This document shows positions 59,205-64,000 of a stretch of 64,000 nt of DNA, piece after piece. The notes under the pieces were generated by a model. It was not told where the DNA came from. It was given only the letters and a program-made list of their open reading frames with translations, and searched no databases. The translations under genes were made by a program, and so were the position numbers. The stretch covers positions 372,001 to 436,000 of the forward strand of contig NZ_JYMR01000052.1 in the NCBI RefSeq assembly GCF_000938255.1, in the 5' to 3' direction. The stretch comes from Bradyrhizobium sp. LTSP849 (GTDB lineage: Bacteria; Pseudomonadota; Alphaproteobacteria; Rhizobiales; Xanthobacteraceae). Each line of letters starts with the position of its first letter. Position 1 is the stretch's first letter.

Positions 59205-60560
59205 ATGCGCGCGACTTTTCTCAGCACCGTCGCAACGATCATTCTCATCGCGAGCCCGGCGCTCGCGCAGAGCGAAGGCGAATTCCCCGCCAAGCTCGCC
59301 GGCCACGTGGTGATGCCGGCCGCGACCTTCATTGACGCGCCGGCTGACGCGCCCGCCGATCTCAAGACCTCCGGCAAATACACCACGGGCAAGCGCGTCG
59401 ACGCGCTCGGCACCGTGATGGGCAAGTCGTTTGAGCGCTCGACCGGCGTCTCGCTGCCGTTCAAGGGCCAGCCGCTCCAGGGCCATTCCGGCATCAAGAA
59501 GATGCCCGACGGCAGCTTCTGGGTCATCACCGACAACGGCATGGGCGCGCGCGCCAACTCGCCGGACTCGATGCTGTATCTCAACCGCTACAAGATGGAT
59601 TGGGCCGGCGGCAAGATCGAGCGGCAGGAGACCATCTTCCTGCACGATCCCGACAAGAAGGTGCCGTTCCGCATCGTTCACGAAGACACCCAGAAGCGCT
59701 ACCTCACCGGCTCCGATTTCGATACCGAAGGCTTCCAGATCATCGGCGACACCTTCTGGATCGGCGACGAGTTCGGCCCCTACATCCTGAAGGCCGACAA
59801 GACCGGCAAGATCCTCAGCGTGTTCGAGACCATCGCCGACGGCAAGCCGGTGCGTTCTCCCGATCATTGGGCGGTGGGGACGCCGGGCGCACCGGGCGCG
59901 ACCTACACCAACGTCAACCTCCGCCGCTCCAAGGGTTTTGAGGGCTTTGCCTCGTCCAAGGACGGCAAGTTCCTCTATGGCCTGCTCGAGGGCCCGCTGT
60001 GGGATGCCGACAAGAAGGACTGGGAGCGGGTCGACGGCAAGGAAGCCTCCCGCATCCTCGAATTCGACGTCGCTGCTGAAAAGTTCACCGGCCGCTACTG
60101 GCAGTATGTGTTCGAGCAGAACGGCAACGCCATCGGCGACTTCAACATGATCGACCCGAGCGCCGGCCTCGTCATCGAGCGCGACAACGGCGAAGGCACG
60201 CCCGACAAGGCCTGCCCGCAGGGCACCCGCGGCGACAACTGCTTCCCTGATGTTGCCAAGTTCAAGCGCGTCTACAAGATCGAGCTGACAGAGGCCAATG
60301 TCGGCAAGCCCGTGCGCAAGATCGGCTATATCGACCTGTTGAAGATCAGGGATCCCGACAAGAAGGCGCGCAAGCCGCTCAATGACGGCGTCTACACCTT
60401 CCCGTTCTTCACCATCGAGAACGTCGACCGCGTCGACGACACCCACATCATCGTCGGCAACGACAACAATCTGCCGTTCTCGTCGAGCCGCGATCCCAAC
60501 AAGGCCGACGACGACGAGTTCATGCTGCTCGAAGTGGCGGATTTCCTGAAGGCGAAGTAA
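59205..60560 (+). CDS. Exported esterase-like activity of phytase family protein
   Basis: This 451-aa protein has signal peptide MRATFLSTVATIILIASPALAQ. The phytase-like/esterase-like beta-propeller domain contains QGHSGIKKMPDGSFWVITDNGMGARANSPDSML, DTEGFQIIGDTFWIGDEFGPYIL and NPNKADDDEFMLLEV. Its role is probably periplasmic phosphoester or lactone hydrolysis; this is not proven. AGGAG precedes the ATG. It lies 84 bp after the permease gene and may share the transcript. Confidence 0.87.
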   Translation: MRATFLSTVATIILIASPALAQSEGEFPAKLAGHVVMPAATFIDAPADAPADLKTSGKYTTGKRVDALGTVMGKSFERSTGVSLPFKGQPLQGHSGIKKMPDGSFWVITDNGMGARANSPDSMLYLNRYKMDWAGGKIERQETIFLHDPDKKVPFRIVHEDTQKRYLTGSDFDTEGFQIIGDTFWIGDEFGPYILKADKTGKILSVFETIADGKPVRSPDHWAVGTPGAPGATYTNVNLRRSKGFEGFASSKDGKFLYGLLEGPLWDADKKDWERVDGKEASRILEFDVAAEKFTGRYWQYVFEQNGNAIGDFNMIDPSAGLVIERDNGEGTPDKACPQGTRGDNCFPDVAKFKRVYKIELTEANVGKPVRKIGYIDLLKIRDPDKKARKPLNDGVYTFPFFTIENVDRVDDTHIIVGNDNNLPFSSSRDPNKADDDEFMLLEVADFLKAK

Positions 60561-60578
60561 GCAACTCTCTCACCACGG

Positions 60579-60675
60579 TCATCGCCCGGCTCGACCGGGC
60601 GGTCCAGTACGCCGCGGCGGTCGTGTGATGCGGAAAGGCCGCGGAGTACTGGATGCCCGCCTTCGCGGGGCATGA
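60579..60675. repeat. Interspersed palindromic repeat, TCATTCCCCGCGAAGG type (copy 2)
   Basis: GTCATCGCCCGGCTCGACCGGGCGGTCCAGTAC and GTACTGGATGCCCGCCTTCGCGGGGCATGAC are the inverted ends, with CGCCGCGGCGG inside. It shares blocks with 19747-19844. Confidence 0.75.
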
Positions 60676-60685
60676 CAGCGGTGGG

Positions 60686-61516
60686 CTACCTCACCGTAAA
60701 CTCCACCGGAATCGTAAAGCTCATCGCGCCGTTCTTGATCTCGTCCGGGATCGGCGGAAACGGCGAGGCCTGGCGGACCATCGACATGGCCTGGGCATCG
60801 AACGCGGCAACGCCCGACGAGCCACTGAGACGGCTGGACGTGACTTGCCCGCTGCGGCTGAGGGTAAAGCTCAGCCTGGCAACACCGCGCGCACCGCCGC
60901 CACTGGACGGATATTGGTGGAAGCGCATCAGATGCGCGCGGACGCGCTGATTGTACGACGCGATGATTGACGCCACCGCGCCTGCGCTCATCGCGGATGC
61001 CATCGGCGCCTCGCGCTCGGCGCGCGGCGGCGCGCTGGTGCGCGGCGCAGGGGTCGCTTCCGACGGCGTCCTGGCCTCGCGACGAACAATCTTCGGCTTC
61101 GCCGGCGCGGTCTTTTCGACCGGCACGATCCTGGCCGGCTCAGGCTTGGCCGGCGTCGGCTCCAACTTGTGCTCCGGCGACGCCACCACCTCCGGCTTCT
61201 CCTGCGGCGGCGTCGGCGCGATTGTTTCCTCGACGGCCTGTTGCTGCACGGGCTCCGGCGGCGAGGCGTCGGCCGCCTGCATCAGTGGTCCCGGCGCGAC
61301 ATCGTCCCGTGTCGGTTGCGGCGCCGACGTCGCCGGCGCCATGTCGACCATGATCGCCGGCAGGCTGACGCCGAGCTCCGGTTGCGATCTGAGCCAGCTC
61401 ATCGCAAGCACCGCGGCGGCAACATGCAACGCCACGATCACCGCGCCCGATACGCCCCAGCGCGCGGTTTCGCGTTCGCCAAGCGGCTGGTGCAGGGCAA
61501 AGGCGTTCGCGGCCAT
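60686..61516 (-). CDS. tonB: TonB energy-coupling protein
   Basis: This 276-aa protein has one N-terminal membrane helix (about 20-40, GVSGAVIVALHVAAAVLAMSWL) and a Pro/Glu/Lys-rich periplasmic spacer (EKPEVVASPEHKLEPTPAKPEPARI). The C-terminal TonB domain has LMRFHQYPSSGGGARGVARLSFTLSRSGQV, the R..Y/HP..A/G pattern. It transmits the proton-motive force to TonB-dependent receptors. It overlaps exbD by one base (TGATG). Confidence 0.92.
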   Translation of the reverse strand: MAANAFALHQPLGERETARWGVSGAVIVALHVAAAVLAMSWLRSQPELGVSLPAIMVDMAPATSAPQPTRDDVAPGPLMQAADASPPEPVQQQAVEETIAPTPPQEKPEVVASPEHKLEPTPAKPEPARIVPVEKTAPAKPKIVRREARTPSEATPAPRTSAPPRAEREAPMASAMSAGAVASIIASYNQRVRAHLMRFHQYPSSGGGARGVARLSFTLSRSGQVTSSRLSGSSGVAAFDAQAMSMVRQASPFPPIPDEIKNGAMSFTIPVEFTVR

Positions 61517-61965
61517 CAGCTGCGTCCGTCGAGGCCGACCAGCGCGACCTTGAGATAGCCGGCATTGCGCAAGGTATTCATGACGTCCATCAGGTCGCCA
61601 TAGCTCACAGCCTTGTCGGCGCGCAGATAAATGCGCTCGTCCTTGCTGCCCTTGGTGGCGGCATCGAGCGAGGAGCCTAGCCCATCTCGGGCCACGACAT
61701 CTTCGCCCACGGCGATCGAGAGATCCGGCTTCACGGTGACGAAGATCGGCTGGTCTGGCCGCGGCGCCGGCTCAGCGGCGGTCGCCGGCAGGTCGACGCC
61801 TATGTCGACGGTCGCGAGCGGCGCGGCCACCATGAAGATGATCAGCAGCACCAGCATCACGTCGATGAAGGGCGTGACGTTGATCTCGTGGGTAACGTCG
61901 AGGTCATCAGGCGCGCCGCGCGACCTGAGTCCAGATAGCGAACGTCCGCCGAGCTTCGCGGCCAT
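61516..61965 (-). CDS. exbD: ExbD biopolymer transport protein
   Basis: This 149-aa protein has one membrane helix (VTPFIDVMLVLLIIFMVAAPL), which contains the essential membrane Asp of the family. The periplasmic domain ends in YLKVALVGLDGR. It works with ExbB and TonB. The stop overlaps tonB and the start is 3 bp after exbB. Confidence 0.93.
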   Translation of the reverse strand: MAAKLGGRSLSGLRSRGAPDDLDVTHEINVTPFIDVMLVLLIIFMVAAPLATVDIGVDLPATAAEPAPRPDQPIFVTVKPDLSIAVGEDVVARDGLGSSLDAATKGSKDERIYLRADKAVSYGDLMDVMNTLRNAGYLKVALVGLDGRS

Positions 61966-61968
61966 GGC

Positions 61969-62742
61969 CTACTCCGCCGCCCGCGACAAGCGGAAGTCAC
62001 GGTGGTCGCGCTGGCGGCTGACCAGCAGCATGAGCTGCGCCGAGGCGTCTCCCAGAAGCGCACGGTAATTGGTGATGCCGCGGACAAGATGATTGTAGAT
62101 CACCACCGCCGGGATCGCGGCGACGAGGCCGAGCGCAGTGGCAAGCAGCGCCTCGGCGATGCCGGGCGCGACCACGGCGAGGCTCGTGGTGTGGCTCTCG
62201 GAAATGCCGATGAAGGAATTCATGATGCCCCAGACGGTGCCGAACAGGCCAACGAACGGCGCGGTGGCGCCGATGGTCGCAAGCACGCCGGTGCCGCGCG
62301 CGATCTGCCGCGACATCGCCGCCTCGACCCGTTCGAGCCGTAGCGCCACCCGCTCCTGAAGGCCGTCATCGAGGATGCCGCCGGAGAGCTCCGCTTCCTT
62401 CGCGCAGGACTGGATGAGCTGAGCCACCGCATCGTGTGCCTCACCGATCCGCTCGGCCGCCTCAGCCAGCTTCATATTGCCTTCGAGTGCGCGTGTGCGC
62501 TTGAGGGCAAGCGCGCCCTTGCGGCGCAGCTCGATGGTTTTGGCCAGCCACACTGTCCACGTCACCAGTGAGGCGCAGGCCAACCCGATCATCACCGCCT
62601 TCACGACAACGTCGGCGCTGACGAACATACCCCAGGGCGACAGATTGCGCGGCAACAGCGCTTCGTCCGTCGCGGCGAAGGCCGATGCCGGCGTGAACGC
62701 GATCGTTGCGATCACGTGCCGAAGCCAAAATTTGCCCTGCAT
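61969..62742 (-). CDS. exbB: ExbB proton channel component
   Basis: This 257-aa protein has three helices: SADVVVKAVMIGLACASLVTWTVW, GVLATIGATAPFVGLFGTVWGIMNSFIGI and GIAEALLATALGLVAAIPAVVIYN. These last two are the MotA_ExbB signature. A short polar, signal-like N-terminus is present. It is the first of exbB-exbD-tonB. AGGAT-like sequence precedes the ATG. Confidence 0.93.
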   Translation of the reverse strand: MQGKFWLRHVIATIAFTPASAFAATDEALLPRNLSPWGMFVSADVVVKAVMIGLACASLVTWTVWLAKTIELRRKGALALKRTRALEGNMKLAEAAERIGEAHDAVAQLIQSCAKEAELSGGILDDGLQERVALRLERVEAAMSRQIARGTGVLATIGATAPFVGLFGTVWGIMNSFIGISESHTTSLAVVAPGIAEALLATALGLVAAIPAVVIYNHLVRGITNYRALLGDASAQLMLLVSRQRDHRDFRLSRAAE

Positions 62743-62769
62743 CCTGATCTCCCGACAGATAGAAAGAAG

Positions 62770-63273
62770 CTATGCCGCGATCCGGTCCGCAAGCTGCCGG
62801 AACCGCGCGAGCTGGTCCGCACGCAGCGCCCGGGTCTCGTCGCGGCCGACGAAGACCTTGAACATGATGCCGCCGTCGGCATTGACGAACGCAACGAAGG
62901 CCGAGCTCTTGCCCATGAAGGGACGCTCGACGAAGGTAACGGCCGCGCAGCGCTCGTGACGGAGATGGCCGTGCAATCCCTTCGGCTGCATCAGGTTGAA
63001 ATAGCCGCGGCCAATCTCGCCCGCGGGAATGCTGCCTGTGAACTCGAAGATCGCATCATCCGTGTGGACGATCAGGGTGACTTCGCCCCACGCCGCGATG
63101 TCCTGCATGGCGGCGGCGAAATGCTCGCCGCCCCCCACGCGTACCATCGACAACGGGAGCGCCTCGATCACGGCGCGCGGCGAGACCTTGCGCTCGCGCG
63201 CGACGTCCTCGATCACCGCGCCGGGATTGTCGGCCATATACGCCCTGAGATCGGCGAGATCGGTGCTCAGCAT
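62770..63273 (-). CDS. hutX: Cytosolic haem-utilisation carrier, HutX/HuvX family
   Basis: This 167-aa protein has the HutX features LRAYMADNPGAVIEDVARERKVSPRAVIEALP and MVRVGGGEHFAAAMQDIAAWGEVTLIVHTDDAIFEFTGSIPAGEIGRGYFNLMQPKGLHGHLRHERC. These proteins bind haem in the cytosol and pass it to degradation enzymes or storage. It lies between hmuQ-like and exbB on the same strand. Confidence 0.9.
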   Translation of the reverse strand: MLSTDLADLRAYMADNPGAVIEDVARERKVSPRAVIEALPLSMVRVGGGEHFAAAMQDIAAWGEVTLIVHTDDAIFEFTGSIPAGEIGRGYFNLMQPKGLHGHLRHERCAAVTFVERPFMGKSSAFVAFVNADGGIMFKVFVGRDETRALRADQLARFRQLADRIAA

Positions 63274-63303
63274 GTCCGGCTCCTCTCGTGCTTCACGCGG
63301 CCG

Positions 63304-63636
63304 TCAAGCCGCCGCGGCCTTGCGTTCGCTCTGGATCACCTCAAAGCCCTCGAACTTGGGATGACCGAGATAGAGGCTCTCGCCGGTTGGATTTTCAGCG
63401 CGGGCATGGGCGCGGCGAAACTGGTCCGAGCGCGTCCAGGCCTCGAACGCGGCCTTGTCGACCCAGGTGGTGTGCGAGGAATAGAGCGTGTGGTCCTCGG
63501 CCTCCGGGCCCTTCAACAGATGAAACTCGACGAAGCCCGGCATGCTGCCGAGATAGGATTCGCGGGTGGCCCAAACGGTTTCGAACGCGGTCTCCGCGCC
63601 CTTCTTCACCTGAAATCGGTTCATGGCGATGAACAT
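63304..63636 (-). CDS. hmuQ: IsdG/HmuQ-type haem-degrading monooxygenase
   Basis: This 110-aa protein starts MFIAMNRFQVKKGAE. The family catalytic triad Asn, Trp, His is kept as Asn6, Trp67 and His77. Bradyrhizobium has two such enzymes, HmuQ and HmuD, which degrade haem for iron release; the context (next to the haem receptor and hutX) fits HmuQ, but HmuD is possible. AAGGAGAG stands 6 bp before ATG 63636. Confidence 0.85.
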   Translation of the reverse strand: MFIAMNRFQVKKGAETAFETVWATRESYLGSMPGFVEFHLLKGPEAEDHTLYSSHTTWVDKAAFEAWTRSDQFRRAHARAENPTGESLYLGHPKFEGFEVIQSERKAAAA

Positions 63637-63734
63637 AAGAGTCTCTCCTTCTGATCTAGACGGAAACGCGCCGAGGCCGCGCTGGAGCATCAGCGCGGTC
63701 CGGCGGAGATTGGCGGTGTTGCGATGCCTCCCGG

Positions 63735-64000
63735 CTACGCACCTCCGAAGTGGATCTTCAAGCCGGCCTTGTAGACCCGGCCCGGTCCGGGGCTCGACCA
63801 CAGCACGTCGTTCTGCGTGGTGCCGTCGGTCGAGCTGCCGGGAATGGCGTAGGGCCGGTAGTACTGGTTCAGGAGATTGTCGATCGAGGCCGAGAACACG
63901 ATGTCCTTGGTCGCGTTGTAAGTCAGGTACAGGTTCACCAGCTCGTACCCGGTCGCGGGCAGATAGCCGGCGGGCACGTCATTGTTGGGACCGAACGAGG
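63735..64000 (-). CDS. hmuR: TonB-dependent haem receptor, C-terminal end (partial)
   Basis: This is the terminal about 88 residues of a TonB-dependent outer-membrane receptor: GYELVNLYLTYNATKDIVFSASIDNLLNQYYRPY and the closing VYKAGLKIHFGGA with the alternating pattern of a last beta strand. The 5' part lies outside the window. The haem specificity is inferred from the adjacent haem genes. Confidence 0.85.
   Translation of the reverse strand, partial: SFGPNNDVPAGYLPATGYELVNLYLTYNATKDIVFSASIDNLLNQYYRPYAIPGSSTDGTTQNDVLWSSPGPGRVYKAGLKIHFGGA

Overview
The window looks like a chromosomal segment of a Bradyrhizobium-type alphaproteobacterium. The evidence is high GC, strong C/G third-position bias, a CtrA/SciP/FlbD-style flagellar cluster, a PmtA-like phospholipid methyltransferase, an ssu sulfonate operon, a HmuR/HmuQ/ExbBD/TonB haem-uptake cluster, and many intergenic palindromic repeats of the kind that litter Bradyrhizobium genomes. 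This assignment rests on recognising protein families; no search was run.

Layout. 1-1.6 kb: end of an unknown gene, a toxin-first type II toxin-antitoxin pair preceded by an 18-bp tandem repeat, and tRNA-Met. 1.8-4.3 kb (minus): exported proline-rich protein, PmtA-like methyltransferase, mnmA. 4.6-12.9 kb (plus): fliK, flgD, sciP, then fliF-fliG-fliH-fliN-flbD, closed by a good intrinsic terminator. 13.3-14.4 kb: M20 peptidase. 14.5-19.4 kb (minus): ssuA, a 28-codon ORF, ssuD-ssuC-ssuB, flavin reductase and a 51-aa membrane protein. 19.9-23.5 kb (minus): P450 and a PAS/PAS/GAF histidine kinase separated by a sharp palindrome. 23.7-27.6 kb: large repetitive autotransporter. 28-32.8 kb (minus): LuxR regulator, LLM flavin monooxygenase, acyltransferase and a membrane-embedded AraC regulator.

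32.9-44 kb: small RecD/UvrD-like helicase, exported TPR-caspase protein, msrA/msrB, several small envelope or exported proteins (including two paralogous Cys-rich ones), a gene fragment duplicated from the neighbouring 538-aa membrane protein, and purA. 44.4-51.5 kb: two paralogous EamA transporters bracket an unknown gene plus methyltransferase pair, a 1063-aa cyclase/AAA/TPR regulator and a DUF1330 protein. 51.7-60.6 kb: Bug-type binding protein, chemoreceptor, D-2-hydroxyacid dehydrogenase with a sugar ABC importer (no ATPase gene), and an exported phytase-like esterase protein. 60.7-64 kb (minus): haem uptake (hmuR end, hmuQ-like, hutX, exbB, exbD, tonB), running off the right edge.

Functional links. 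The flagellar genes form a rotor/switch/export block with two built-in regulators (SciP, FlbD). The ssu genes form a complete sulfonate import and desulfonation pathway with its flavin reductase. The 54.8-59.1 kb genes form a solute-import and oxidation unit. The hmu genes form a TonB-energised haem-import and degradation unit. No CRISPR array, rRNA, recognisable prophage or complete insertion sequence was seen. The least explained loci are the 45.4-46.7 kb gene pair, the 28-codon ORF in ssu, the P450/kinase palindrome, the duplicated C-terminal fragment at 40.2 kb, and the TPR-caspase protein.
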